Shown one piece after another: positions 1 to 8,590 of a stretch of 64,000 bases of DNA. Every line of letters starts with the position of its first letter. Position 1 is the stretch's first letter. Made by a program: the position numbers and the translations under genes. Origin of the DNA: a virus. A model generated the notes under the pieces. That model had not been told where the DNA came from. It saw only the letters and a program-made list of their open reading frames with translations, and ran no database searches. Where the stretch lies: the IMG/VR virus record IMGVR_UViG_3300020034_000007, positions 1 to 64,000 of that record, one strand, 5' to 3'.

Positions 1-1
1 T

Positions 2-193
2 AAAGCTCGTTGGAGTTGCTACGTCTGTCCAGTTAAGATACAATGTAAAGATTACCAAGAATCAACCAAATCAGAATACGGCATGTGGGCTGGAAACTTC
101 CCAGTTAAGAAGCCTACCGATGATGGACCAGAGACTTGGAGTGAGACATGGTGGATGTATCTCGATCTCATTCCAGAACGGATAGTTAGATGA
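2..193 (+). CDS. C-terminal end of a protein with a CX2CX5C cysteine cluster (5' end outside window)
   Basis: Open from the left window edge to the TGA at 191-193, giving the last 63 residues of a longer protein. Residues CYVCPVKIQC form a CX2CX5C cluster. The same spacing occurs near the C-terminal cysteines of the next gene, a Cas4/RecB-like nuclease, where three such cysteines plus one upstream bind an iron-sulphur cluster in that family. The fragment may therefore be the tail of a second, tandem nuclease, but the catalytic part is not visible. The stop codon overlaps the next start (ATGA), so the two genes are translationally coupled. Confidence 0.6.
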   Translation, partial: KARWSCYVCPVKIQCKDYQESTKSEYGMWAGNFPVKKPTDDGPETWSETWWMYLDLIPERIVR

Positions 194-1356
194 TACCTAA
201 GAGTCTGTCGGCTACCGCGTGCCACGTTGCTAACCACTGCCTTCGCCGGTACGAGGCAGAGTATATCAACAGGGCACGCGGAATGTCGTCAGGACCAGCT
301 AATTTTGGCTCAATGGTCCACTCAGTTCTTGAGAAGTACGTACGAGATGCTTACATCGATAAGATCATCGAGCCGAAATTTGAGTACATTCAGATGTATC
401 TCATGGTAGAGCTTGTAGTATTCTACGGTGACGCAGACATACCAGAACGTACTGAAGCTGAAACAATGCTTAAGGAATGGTACGATCGTACGGACTTTAC
501 CGGTGTCACGGTTATCTCAGTTGAGAATAAACTGAGCTTCGATCTTCCAACCTCTATCGGGATGATCCCTTTTAATTATATCTTTGATCGTTTCGACCGT
601 ATCGGCGAGCGATCCTTCAGAGTAATTGATTACAAGACTCTGCGCTGGGGATTTAACCCAGAAGATCTCAGACACAAGATCCAGGCACGCGCCTATGGTT
701 TGGCCGCCTCTATCTGGCTTAAATCGCAAGGTCTCGAATATGATGAGCTATGGGTTGAGTTTGACTTACTCAGGCATCAGTCAGTTGGCATCAAGTTTAC
801 TCGAGACGAGAACATCGTAACCTGGCGTAGCCTCGGTCAGATCGCCGAGAAAATCATCGCCACTCCTGAAGGATCAGCTCCGGCTACCCTTAACCCTGAG
901 TGTATCTTCTGTACGGTCAAAACAACCTGTCCAGTCCTAACGACCAATATTGCATCAGGCGGCATCCATTCACTAACGCCTGACCAGCAGATTGACATCA
1001 GGTCTAAGTTGGATTACCAGCGTAAGGCAGTTGCTGCTGCCATTAATGACCTGGACTCGATCATCATTACCCGCGCCAAGGAGGAGGACGCGATGGAATA
1101 CGAGACAGACGAGACTCGACTCTCTATTACAATGAGACGATCTCGTGCTGTCGATGCCGAAACAGTAGAGAGAATTGTTGGACCTGATATCTTTAAATTC
1201 TATGGTGCCAACAAGATCACACTTGAACAATTCAACAAGCTGCTCAATCATCCTGGGTTAGATGCTGACACACTCGCAAGACTTAGGTCCTCGGTCGGAA
1301 CCAAGCTAAGCGAGCCAAGTGTAAAGGTAGAACCTCGTGGACTCACTACCGACTGA
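190..1356 (+). CDS. PD-(D/E)XK nuclease, Cas4/RecB-like
   Basis: A 388-residue protein with the hallmarks of a Cas4/AddB-type single-strand exonuclease domain. A histidine lies in GSMVH (about residue 44), acidic residues in FDRFDRI (133-136), and the catalytic D-x-K in FRVIDYKT (D147, K149), followed by Q165 in a QARAY helix. Cysteines C11/C17 near the start and C238, C241, C247 (CX2CX5C) match the iron-sulphur staple of this family. Such phage enzymes act in recombination, replication fork processing or DNA end trimming. The ATG at 190 overlaps the previous stop. The last ~130 residues lie beyond the nuclease fold and are unrecognised. Confidence 0.82.
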   Translation: MIPKSLSATACHVANHCLRRYEAEYINRARGMSSGPANFGSMVHSVLEKYVRDAYIDKIIEPKFEYIQMYLMVELVVFYGDADIPERTEAETMLKEWYDRTDFTGVTVISVENKLSFDLPTSIGMIPFNYIFDRFDRIGERSFRVIDYKTLRWGFNPEDLRHKIQARAYGLAASIWLKSQGLEYDELWVEFDLLRHQSVGIKFTRDENIVTWRSLGQIAEKIIATPEGSAPATLNPECIFCTVKTTCPVLTTNIASGGIHSLTPDQQIDIRSKLDYQRKAVAAAINDLDSIIITRAKEEDAMEYETDETRLSITMRRSRAVDAETVERIVGPDIFKFYGANKITLEQFNKLLNHPGLDADTLARLRSSVGTKLSEPSVKVEPRGLTTD

Positions 1357-1481
1357 CGACTACACCCCACGGCATGCACGGCCCGCTCGCCGGCGAGCGA
1401 CACCCCCCGATTCGCACGGTGGCGGTACCTCCATTATGGGTAGGATAACTTATAGACTACTCCTAAAGAGAGACGTACGAG
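1357..1481 (+). other. Intergenic gap with a perfect 14-bp palindrome
   Basis: A 125-bp gap between the nuclease and the HNH gene. GCTCGCCGGCGAGC at 1385-1398 is a perfect palindrome in a GC-rich patch, followed by an abrupt change to AT-rich sequence leading into the HNH gene. It may be a stem or protein-binding site, or mark the edge of the homing gene insertion. No convincing -35/-10 pair was seen. Confidence 0.4.
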
Positions 1482-1976
1482 ATGAACCAAGACGAACAAA
1501 ATTCTCTAAATTTACAGACAATTAACAAGAATCAGATCCTCTGTCCATATAAAACAGGAACATGGATATGTGGACGAGTAAGTAGAACTGATTCAGAATA
1601 CTGCGCTAATCATTATATAACTCAATCAGGTACCCGAAGAGGGGTGCGCAGACTCGAGTGTGCTAAACCACTGCACGAAAGAGGCTATACCAATAAGGAT
1701 GGTTATCGAATAATAACCATCCTTAGACAACAATACTTTGTTCATCGACTTGTCATGGAAGAACATCTAGGTAGAACTCTTTATGATTTTGAAAATATTC
1801 ATCACAAGAATGGAATTAAAAGTGATAACAGAATAAGAAATCTTGAACTCTGGGCATCGTCTCAACCCCCTGGCCAAAGAGTTAAAGACCTTATTGCATT
1901 TCTAGTTGAGTATTATCCAAATGAAACACTAAATTCACTTCAATCTAACACTTCAAAGGAGAACTCCATTGATTAA
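1482..1976 (+). CDS. HNH homing endonuclease
   Basis: A 164-residue protein with a clear HNH core: VHRLVMEEHLG (about 88-98), then IHHKNGIKSDNR and NLELW, where the paired histidines and asparagine form the beta-beta-alpha-metal site. Two cysteines at 21 and 30 and CANH further on may form a small N-terminal zinc site. The gene is clearly AT-richer than its neighbours, as usual for free-standing homing endonucleases, and sits between two otherwise ordinary genes. Its 3' end overlaps the next start. Expected role: nicking or cutting alleles that lack the gene. Confidence 0.85.
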   Translation: MNQDEQNSLNLQTINKNQILCPYKTGTWICGRVSRTDSEYCANHYITQSGTRRGVRRLECAKPLHERGYTNKDGYRIITILRQQYFVHRLVMEEHLGRTLYDFENIHHKNGIKSDNRIRNLELWASSQPPGQRVKDLIAFLVEYYPNETLNSLQSNTSKENSID

Positions 1977-2133
1977 CCTGGCTCAGGTCGCCTATGAGGC
2001 ATACGGCAAGTCAACTAACTGGCGTACTTACAATGATCTGCCGATGCCTCTATGGGAGGACCTCGGCGAGAAGATTCAAAAAGTCTGGTTAGCTGCTGCT
2101 CTAGCTGTACAGAAAGCTACACGTAAGGACTAG
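1969..2133 (+). CDS. Small conserved phage protein (54 aa)
   Basis: TTG start at 1969 with AAAGGAG about 6 nt upstream, overlapping the HNH stop. The product contains VAYEAYGKSTNWRTYNDL and LPMPLWEDLGEKIQKVWL, a pattern I recognise from small actinobacteriophage proteins of unknown function (AYEAYG...PMP.WDDLPEKIQ..W). No catalytic motif is visible. Confidence 0.7.
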   Translation: MINLAQVAYEAYGKSTNWRTYNDLPMPLWEDLGEKIQKVWLAAALAVQKATRKD

Positions 2134-2135
2134 AG

Positions 2136-2303
2136 ATGATATGCCCATTCCTGACTTGCAATCGAACTGACGAGCATACCCATCCGTCGTGTCCTACCTG
2201 TAACGCAGTCAGGTACAGTAACCTGTTCTGTGAGACATGTAATGCAGTCATAAATGCGGAACGAATCGCTAATGGCTTAAAAGAAAGACCCACCTGGAAA
2301 TAA
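2136..2303 (+). CDS. Small zinc-ribbon-like protein (55 aa)
   Basis: ATG at 2136, two bases after the previous stop. Cysteines are arranged as C3-x4-C8, CPTC and CETC, enough for one or two zinc knuckles. Function unknown; small phage zinc proteins of this kind often bind nucleic acid or host proteins. It is the last + strand gene before the convergent late operon. Confidence 0.65.
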   Translation: MICPFLTCNRTDEHTHPSCPTCNAVRYSNLFCETCNAVINAERIANGLKERPTWK

Positions 2304-2308
2304 TAAAG

Positions 2309-2354
2309 GAACAGCCTCGGCCGCACGGGAGGGATATGCGGGCCGAGGCTGTTC
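2309..2354. terminator. Bidirectional hairpin between convergent genes
   Basis: GAACAGCCTCGGCC (2309-2322) is perfectly complementary to GGCCGAGGCTGTTC (2341-2354), a 14-bp stem with an 18-nt loop. It sits between the stop of the + strand gene at 2303 and the stop of the - strand late operon at 2369. No U-tract follows on either strand, which is common for terminators in high-GC actinobacteria and their phages. Confidence 0.8.
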
Positions 2355-2368
2355 GCTCTTGGGGAGAC

Positions 2369-2779
2369 TTACTTAACGCCAGCCCTCAGCGCCTTATTGG
2401 CAATAGGATCAGTACCTCGGGTTAGCAGGCCGTAATGACTCAGTAGCGCAGTAGCAAAAGTCAACAGTGCACTCAGAACCGCGGCTTCCCAGACAAACTG
2501 GATGTGGTTGTTAATAGCCTCAAGCCACTGACCCAGGACAGCCGACAATGCAGATAACAGAGCAACTAGAAAGAACCTAACACCTTCACCCATACTGGCC
2601 TTGGTAATGAAGTTAACCACGAGAGGCAGTACCGTACCAACCAGGAGTGAGATAACACCACCCAGGTTGAACGTCTGGAACAGGTTCGTCTGTGGCGCGG
2701 CAGCATCGGCTACCTGAGCACCTACGAAAAAGACCAGCGAGACAATCGCTGTCAAGAAAAGAATCTTACGCGTCCTCAT
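2369..2779 (-). CDS. Putative holin / lysis membrane protein
   Basis: A 136-residue protein, last gene of the late operon. It has a hydrophobic N-terminal segment (about 7-26, signal-anchor-like, ending near an ADAAAP site) and two or three further transmembrane segments (about 40-60, 68-84, 93-113), then a short polar tail. Position directly behind the lysin and this topology fit a holin, which would make membrane lesions that release or activate the lysin. It overlaps the lysin stop by about 14 bp. No family signature beyond topology was seen. Confidence 0.6.
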   Translation of the reverse strand: MRTRKILFLTAIVSLVFFVGAQVADAAAPQTNLFQTFNLGGVISLLVGTVLPLVVNFITKASMGEGVRFFLVALLSALSAVLGQWLEAINNHIQFVWEAAVLSALLTFATALLSHYGLLTRGTDPIANKALRAGVK

Positions 2780-4130
2780 CTACATCCACCTCATCACTCG
2801 GGAATGGAATAACTGCGATGTGCGCAGGATTGTAATCCAGTTCCTGTGCCGTGACTGGTACAGCGCGAGGATCAATGGTGCCATCAGCGCATCCGAGCTT
2901 GTAGATGTTGCCATCGATCGGCATATCCACAACAGGCATGATGGCGTAGTTGTAAGTACTGCCTGCCGGGTCAGGACTAGCTACACGCTGAATAGCAGCC
3001 CACTCGCTAGCCGAAATCCAGACAAGCTTGTCGCTGCCATTCCAAGCATAGATAGCACTCGGAGCCTTGAGATCCTTACTGAACCTAAGGAACTTGCCAC
3101 GACTGAAAGCACTCATGGCATCATAGACACCCATAGAAGCACGCCCGTGAGTAAGCAGCTGCATCTGTACTGAAGTTAGACCACGAGCATTCCCCCAGAG
3201 CGCTGAGGTCTCTACATCCAGAGCACCTAAACGCGCCTGAGTACGAACAGCTGCCTCAAAGGCTGCCTGATTTGCGTACATTGCTACCACCTTAGTAAAG
3301 TCGATTGCACCTCCGGGAGTAGGAGGAGGGGTTGGTATTACCGCAGGGTACGGGCGATTCCAAGTGCCGAACGGAGTCTTGCGAATCTCATTCTCGTCAA
3401 CCGTGCCATTGAACCACTGATTCGTGTTCTGGTAGGCAGCAGCACTAGCCGAGATACTCGTCCCGGACCAAGCCTTTGTCTGCCAAGTGACAGGCTGAAC
3501 ACCAGACTTGCCAGCGAGTAACTGACAGGTATGAAATCCACCATAGACCGTCAGCTTGTACGCGCCACCAAGTGCTCTATTAAAGGCAGTAGTGTATGCC
3601 GCAACAGCTGCATCGTTGTTAGCGCCTGTATCATGGCTGGCTGGGATGATACGACCACGCGGGTAAGATAGCGCCTCTACGGCAGCCAGGGCCCAGCGAC
3701 CATCCTCTGTACCGGCAGGTCCACCCTCGAGCATGCGACCGGCATACCATTCCCAGTTCAGCCAAAGGTCACCGAGGATCTTGAGAATGCTATCGCGCTC
3801 AGCTGTTCCGATCCGCTTCCAAGCAGTGCTCGCTGTCGGTGCCGAAATATACCTTGCAGCAACCTTGGCACCAGTCTGCTTGGCGATAGTAAGATTGGGA
3901 CGAGCTCCCGAGTAATCGATCATGTAACCCAGTGGCGGCGCAGCTTCTAGTGGCTCACCTGCCTTGCCTACCTCGAGCCGTGTAGCCAGTCGCAGATTAT
4001 CAGCAGCTGACATCTCGACTGAACCGTCAGCCTCGTACCACTCGCGACTGTGTGGTAGCTCGACGCCATCGTCTAACAGGCGAAGATAATCTTCACGTGA
4101 ACCTGGTTCGATTGTACTGGTCATACTCAC
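2766..4130 (-). CDS. Endolysin with Rv2525c-like (DUF1906) glycoside hydrolase domain
   Basis: A 454-residue lysin. Residues ~67-250 match the DUF1906/Rv2525c-like TIM-barrel family: YMIDYSGARP (D72), AARYIS, WEWYAGRMLEGG (E127), YPRGRIIPASHD and a late WQ..AW..AAYQNT stretch. This fold is related to GH25 muramidases and is frequent in lysins of actinobacteriophages. A proline-rich linker (PAVIPTPPPTPGG) leads to an unrecognised C-terminal domain (~275-454), possibly for wall binding. Start ATG at 4130 has a strong AAGGAAGG site. No signal peptide, so release probably depends on the holin next door. The substrate is inferred to be peptidoglycan. Confidence 0.78.
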   Translation of the reverse strand: MSMTSTIEPGSREDYLRLLDDGVELPHSREWYEADGSVEMSAADNLRLATRLEVGKAGEPLEAAPPLGYMIDYSGARPNLTIAKQTGAKVAARYISAPTASTAWKRIGTAERDSILKILGDLWLNWEWYAGRMLEGGPAGTEDGRWALAAVEALSYPRGRIIPASHDTGANNDAAVAAYTTAFNRALGGAYKLTVYGGFHTCQLLAGKSGVQPVTWQTKAWSGTSISASAAAYQNTNQWFNGTVDENEIRKTPFGTWNRPYPAVIPTPPPTPGGAIDFTKVVAMYANQAAFEAAVRTQARLGALDVETSALWGNARGLTSVQMQLLTHGRASMGVYDAMSAFSRGKFLRFSKDLKAPSAIYAWNGSDKLVWISASEWAAIQRVASPDPAGSTYNYAIMPVVDMPIDGNIYKLGCADGTIDPRAVPVTAQELDYNPAHIAVIPFPSDEVDVDEDA

Positions 4131-4213
4131 CTTCCTTTCTGACTCTTGTGAGTCTTAGGACAATTCTTAGACTCTATAGCCAGCCAAGGGGAGGTTGTCC
4201 AGCATAGGCTAGA

Positions 4214-5182
4214 TCACTGCTGAGTTACGGAGCACGGAAGGTTATACTTCTTGTCCGTACTACTCCAGGTACACAGAACATCGTAAGTAGTATTTCCAAC
4301 ACCAAGTGCACCAGGTACGGTAAATACCCACTCTAGATCAGTAGGATCAGCACCCGCTGCTCCAGTGTCACCCTTTGGACCCTGGCACTGTGCTGGATTA
4401 GCATTACAAAAAGTGTTTACTCCATTAGTAACTTGCTCCTGGCTTGGAGGCGGGGCATCAGATCCATTAACTCCCGGCTCGCCCTGTACTCCAGTAGCGT
4501 TCTGTCCGTTAGTTCCATTGGTTCCATTTACGCCTGAAGATCCAGTAGGTCCAACTGGTCCTCGACACTGACCATTTGCATTACAGTATAGAGAAAGAGC
4601 TTGCGCAACCTCGTTAGGTGTAAGCTTGGGAGCACATCCATGCACACTGCAGAATGAGTTAACAGCATTCTGTGCTTGTGTATCACTAAGTCCCGGACCG
4701 GCTGGCCCCGTCTCTCCCTTGCTACCTTGAGCTCCAGTCTGTCCAGCGGGTCCCTCTACACCTGGTAGGACAGAGGGTGTAGCCGTTGCTACAGCCGAAG
4801 CTTGAGCACACGAGATGCCTAACTTCTGTAGCTGGGTCTTCTTGGATGGATCTGCACATGCCTGCGCGATAGGAACTGCTAGCTCATTCGCTTTACTGAT
4901 AACCGGCGCCTGAGCGCTAGCTATAGCACCATTAGATGTAGCAGAAGCTTCAGCTTTATCCTTGCCGGATGCTACATGAGATGTGTAGTTAATCTGACTA
5001 CCTGCTGCAATACCAAGACCAAGAAGAATGAATGCAATAATGATACCCCAGAAGATACGCTTCTTTCTGCGCCGTTCACCGGCGATACGCTCTGCTGTAC
5101 GAGTAGCTTCTGGGATTACCTTTGTCTCGACATGCTCCTTGAGAAATGCTAGTGCTTCCTCCCTGTCATCAGGCTCTGTCAT
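4214..5182 (-). CDS. Membrane-anchored collagen-like protein
   Basis: A 322-residue protein. A cytoplasmic basic stretch (GERRRKKR) precedes one transmembrane helix (~44-62, FWGIIIAFILLGLGIAAG). Three Gly-X-Y collagen-like blocks follow (about 140-165, 205-240 and 265-280), separated by short Cys-containing segments (FCSVHGC, YCNANGQC, FCNANPAQC) that look like a repeated module. Collagen-like repeats in phages normally trimerise virion or surface proteins. Its place between lysis genes, with a transmembrane anchor rather than a tail-fibre context, suggests a lysis or host-surface role; a structural role cannot be excluded. The start overlaps the upstream stop. Confidence 0.65.
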   Translation of the reverse strand: MTEPDDREEALAFLKEHVETKVIPEATRTAERIAGERRRKKRIFWGIIIAFILLGLGIAAGSQINYTSHVASGKDKAEASATSNGAIASAQAPVISKANELAVPIAQACADPSKKTQLQKLGISCAQASAVATATPSVLPGVEGPAGQTGAQGSKGETGPAGPGLSDTQAQNAVNSFCSVHGCAPKLTPNEVAQALSLYCNANGQCRGPVGPTGSSGVNGTNGTNGQNATGVQGEPGVNGSDAPPPSQEQVTNGVNTFCNANPAQCQGPKGDTGAAGADPTDLEWVFTVPGALGVGNTTYDVLCTWSSTDKKYNLPCSVTQQ

Positions 5183-5592
5183 GATACTTCCCCGTCCTTG
5201 ATTGGAATCTGGGTCACCGGTGGACTCAGCTGTCTAACCAGGAGTGCAATCTGTGCTTCGTACTGAATTACTCTTTGTTCATGGGCGATGATCTTGCTGT
5301 TCAAATCATTTACAAGTCGATATGCTTCTGCAAGTTTATCGTTTGCATTACTAATCTGATTAAGTAATGCATCTACCCTCTTTTGAGCTTTCTCTAGATC
5401 TAGCCTGATTGGCCTGATTGTATGCTCCTCTAGCCAATCAAGAATCTCCTGGCCGGCCAAAGTTGCAGCCACGCGCTCCGAACTACCAGTTGGCATACTT
5501 AATCTGTTATCCGGATTATCTTCTTTGTCTTCAGCTTTATGCTTACCATTCGATGTACCACGCTGAATCATCATCCCCGCCAGTCCTAGCAA
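5179..5592 (-). CDS. Coiled-coil protein of the lysis cassette (start uncertain)
   Basis: The body is a long coiled coil (about residues 45-125, heptad-rich with ERVDALLNQISNANDKL). The canonical start is TTG at 5592 or ATG-ATG at 5572-5574 preceded by AGGACTGGCGGGG. Upstream in the same frame lies a convincing transmembrane segment (IWAVVGILVSGLLGLAGMM), but no ATG/GTG/TTG is found between it and an in-frame TGA. Either a non-canonical start is used, the true protein begins inside the helix, or the sequence carries an error. Function unknown; it sits between the XhlA-like and collagen-like genes. Confidence 0.5.
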   Translation of the reverse strand: MLGLAGMMIQRGTSNGKHKAEDKEDNPDNRLSMPTGSSERVAATLAGQEILDWLEEHTIRPIRLDLEKAQKRVDALLNQISNANDKLAEAYRLVNDLNSKIIAHEQRVIQYEAQIALLVRQLSPPVTQIPIKDGEVS

Positions 5593-5668
5593 GCCAGATA
5601 CTAGTATACCGACAACAGCCCAGATTGAATTCTGAGAGATAGAGTCGGTAGCAAGGATTCTGATCGCA

Positions 5669-5935
5669 CTAACTTTGCACCGCCAATACGATCAGCATGC
5701 CAAGAATACCTATCAGTAGAACTACAATTACCCACAATGAAACCTTGAGCATCGGCAGCCAGGCCAACCTATCTAACAGTCGATTCAAGGAAAGGCGAAT
5801 CTCGTGCTGTTCGATACCCAGCTTGGCAACCTGACCGTTAATGTCCTTGAAGTGCCGACCGTACTCGTCTAATGTTTGGTCGACACGGCCCTCTACTTTG
5901 CCTCGCTCGAAACTCTCTTGATTAGACTCGGTCAT
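5669..5935 (-). CDS. XhlA-like small membrane protein (lysis accessory)
   Basis: The ATG at 5935 is chosen because GGGGGAGGTGAGG lies just upstream; an in-frame ATG 42 nt earlier lacks a site. The 88-residue product has an amphipathic coiled-coil N-terminal half (INGQVAKLGIEQHEIRLSLNRL) and one C-terminal transmembrane helix (WVIVVLLIGILGMLIVLAV). This is the architecture of hemolysin XhlA-type phage lysis proteins. It is the first gene of the apparent lysis cassette behind the tail genes. Confidence 0.6.
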   Translation of the reverse strand: MTESNQESFERGKVEGRVDQTLDEYGRHFKDINGQVAKLGIEQHEIRLSLNRLLDRLAWLPMLKVSLWVIVVLLIGILGMLIVLAVQS

Positions 5936-6007
5936 TTGCCTCACCTCCCCCTTTGGTAAACGAGGCTCATGGTACATAGGATACGCTAGTCTGAAAGAAT
6001 AGAGAAA

Positions 6008-6055
6008 TCACTGTTCAGTTATAGTGAACGCCGGAGTGGCTACAGATAGATCCAC
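6008..6055 (-). CDS. Possible 15-residue micro-ORF
   Basis: Directly after the tail-fibre stop, AAGGAGAAGAGACT precedes a GTG (6053-6055) opening a 15-codon frame that ends with TGA at 6008. The ribosome site is good but the peptide is too short to judge. It could be a leader peptide or a chance frame in the 130-bp gap before the lysis cassette. Confidence 0.25.
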   Translation of the reverse strand: MDLSVATPAFTITEQ

Positions 6056-6067
6056 AGTCTCTTCTCC

Positions 6068-8590
6068 TTACTGTTCAACCGGAAAGTTAACATTCATAGC
6101 CCAAGAACCAGTATTTGCAGTTGTTGCATTTTGCTCAAGAATACTTACAACACCAGTAGAGGCGACTTGAATTCTAGCCGGCGGAAGGCTAGTACCAGAC
6201 TGACCCCATTGTGTTGGGAAAAATAGATCAAAACCAGGTCTGAACTTAATAGGTAAGGTCATAACAGTACTAGACGAACCAGTTAGAAGAGCCGCTGTAT
6301 TATGAACTAAACCCTGGATGTAAACTATTGCATTAAGTTTACAGTACCTCAATGGAACATTAACTCCTCCTACATTCGTCCAAGTCCCCGCTGGAGTAAC
6401 ATTAATCCATGGTACCGTATTAAGGGTAATCGGTATCTGGATGCCAGTACCAGTCTTGATATTAGTACCAAAGACATCTATCGCTGCAATCATTATCCAG
6501 TGCGATGGAATCTCGAACTGAGCAGTAGGATCGGTCCAGCTTACAATTCGATAATCCTTGTAACCACCAGCATGGCCGCCGATCCATAACTCGCAATAGA
6601 GAGTCTGACCAGCGGCTAAAGGAATACCATTAACTGTCGTGGTTACAGACGTCACCCCAGGCTCACCGTAAACTGGAATGACATCACCAGTTGCCGATCC
6701 ATTAAAGTAGACATATCCATCACGCTGAAGAGAACTTCGTGCACCTGATGAGGCAATTAAAAGCTGGTCCCAGTTAATACAACCACTTGTATAACTCCAG
6801 TTACCACCACCCGAGAGTAGATCCTGCGTAAGACTTGGATAGTGATACGCCGGAGGACTCAGTGGACCCCGTAGTCGCGCAGGGTCATAGCTACCAGTAA
6901 GATCTACATATGAATTCGATGTAGCCTTTGCTTTGAAATGTGTTGCCTGATACTCCAGTGTTCCACGATGACCAAAGTTAGAAAGTGAACCAGGATCAAG
7001 TTCAGTAATATCAGAAATGTTTTCTACATCAGTCCAACCCTTAACTGAGCCCATAAACTTTGGGGTACGCGTAGGACTGTCATCACGAGTGTAAATAATC
7101 CTCAGTGAGAACTCATGTCCAAACGCACAGAGAATTTCCAAGTCAAAATCAACACCATTGATCGGTCCAGTCGTCTCTTTAGCATAGATGAGTACCCAAT
7201 CACTATACCCATCATAAGAAGAAGGATTAAGATCAAATGTATACTTCTTGACTACTTGTACATTTCCAGCAGTATTGAACTTAGCATCAGAAGTAGTACC
7301 ACCTAGACCGCTGTCATTACCTGCCCATAGGCTAACCGTAAGTTCAACAATCCCACTTGATACTTCTGTAGGTGAAGTATAATTCTCGGGTGTATCAAAG
7401 TTAATCGACCATGAACCGAGATAGTACGACTGTCCGATACCAATGGTCGCCGAATAAAATGGAATGTAGATCGGACTGCCGTACTTAACCGAGTTGCCAT
7501 GCGAGGTGATAATAGGCTGTGTTGCCGGAATAGCCTTAATAGAAGTAGACAAACCAGTAGCACCAGTCCAGCTACACCCAGCATCCGAGCCATCAAAAGC
7601 TGCGATAATACTGGCACCCTTGGTAATGATAATCTCATCAATCCACAGGTGCATTGTTCCACTAGCATCAAGAGCCTGAAGTGTAATATTCAGATTACTC
7701 AATACAGAGATAGCTTTGAACTGTACATACTTAATACCAAAAGTCTCATTATTGTAATATGCAGTCTTGTTTACCGGAGCACCAGTTGCTCCATCACCAA
7801 GACCTATCCAACCACTGCCGTTATTATTCCAGACCTTAATTGCAGCGGTGTAAGTTTCTCCTACCTCTGAATCAAATGGAATTCTTACGGCAGCATTCGC
7901 ATCCGTTACTGACCAGGTGATACCGCCACCGTTAACGCCTTTAGACTTATGCGTGGTAGATGTCGCGATAGTGCTACCAGCTGTCGCCGCCCATGCGCCT
8001 ATACTGACTTCAAACCCAGGACACGTACAGAGATTTTGCAATGTCTGCGCAGGAACAATCTTGGTTGGATCGTTACCCAGTGGATAATCGTACGGTCCGT
8101 AAGTATGAAGCAGACCCGTACGTCCTGTAAGGAGGGTATCCCTGAGCTTTACTACTGATTGCCACAGTGTACTATTGTTGTAATCATTGTAAGGCGAAGG
8201 AAGAACATCCGTGATGCGGTAGTTACCCGCAACACCCTCAATCCACACTGCCGTAGAGTCCATGAGGGGTGTAATATTACCTGGTAAGACAGCCTGAATG
8301 ACACCATTAGATCTATCCGTAGAATAGAAAACTCTGCCATCTGAATCAGTAAGAGGGGTACCATCCTCGTTTAGCAAGGCAGTAACTACAGTAGCTACCT
8401 TAACCTTCGTGCCTGGCTCGCCGATGTAATCCACATCCAGTGGACCATAGTTCGGAGAGGAGTCATAGCGTGCGTCAAGTACCCATCCGATAAATCGATT
8501 AGGTGTAGCCTTCTCTACGTGCTCTGTAACTGCCCTTTTGATTGACTCATGGATGCGTACTGCGGCATCATAGTCACCAAGCTCGGCCAT
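6068..8590 (-). CDS. Tail fibre / receptor-binding minor tail protein
   Basis: An 840-residue protein at the distal end of the tail cluster. The N-terminal ~150 residues look like an attachment domain. The middle is rich in Ser, Thr, Gly, Asn and aromatic residues, typical of beta-structured carbohydrate-binding modules (for example GSWSINFDTPENYTSPT). The C-terminus (VYIQGLVHNTAALLTGSSS...MTLPIKFRPG...NVNFPVEQ) resembles the final head domain of many actinobacteriophage fibres. Start ATG at 8590 abuts the stop of the upstream tail gene. Likely role: host recognition; receptor unknown. Confidence 0.7.
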   Translation of the reverse strand: MAELGDYDAAVRIHESIKRAVTEHVEKATPNRFIGWVLDARYDSSPNYGPLDVDYIGEPGTKVKVATVVTALLNEDGTPLTDSDGRVFYSTDRSNGVIQAVLPGNITPLMDSTAVWIEGVAGNYRITDVLPSPYNDYNNSTLWQSVVKLRDTLLTGRTGLLHTYGPYDYPLGNDPTKIVPAQTLQNLCTCPGFEVSIGAWAATAGSTIATSTTHKSKGVNGGGITWSVTDANAAVRIPFDSEVGETYTAAIKVWNNNGSGWIGLGDGATGAPVNKTAYYNNETFGIKYVQFKAISVLSNLNITLQALDASGTMHLWIDEIIITKGASIIAAFDGSDAGCSWTGATGLSTSIKAIPATQPIITSHGNSVKYGSPIYIPFYSATIGIGQSYYLGSWSINFDTPENYTSPTEVSSGIVELTVSLWAGNDSGLGGTTSDAKFNTAGNVQVVKKYTFDLNPSSYDGYSDWVLIYAKETTGPINGVDFDLEILCAFGHEFSLRIIYTRDDSPTRTPKFMGSVKGWTDVENISDITELDPGSLSNFGHRGTLEYQATHFKAKATSNSYVDLTGSYDPARLRGPLSPPAYHYPSLTQDLLSGGGNWSYTSGCINWDQLLIASSGARSSLQRDGYVYFNGSATGDVIPVYGEPGVTSVTTTVNGIPLAAGQTLYCELWIGGHAGGYKDYRIVSWTDPTAQFEIPSHWIMIAAIDVFGTNIKTGTGIQIPITLNTVPWINVTPAGTWTNVGGVNVPLRYCKLNAIVYIQGLVHNTAALLTGSSSTVMTLPIKFRPGFDLFFPTQWGQSGTSLPPARIQVASTGVVSILEQNATTANTGSWAMNVNFPVEQ

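Noticed and set aside
1337-1525. 62-codon frame bridging the nuclease and HNH genes
   Set aside because: It overlaps both genes, crosses a palindrome and has no ribosome site.
4365-4571. + strand frame with Gly/Pro repeats
   Set aside because: It is the antisense reading of the collagen repeats of the - strand gene.
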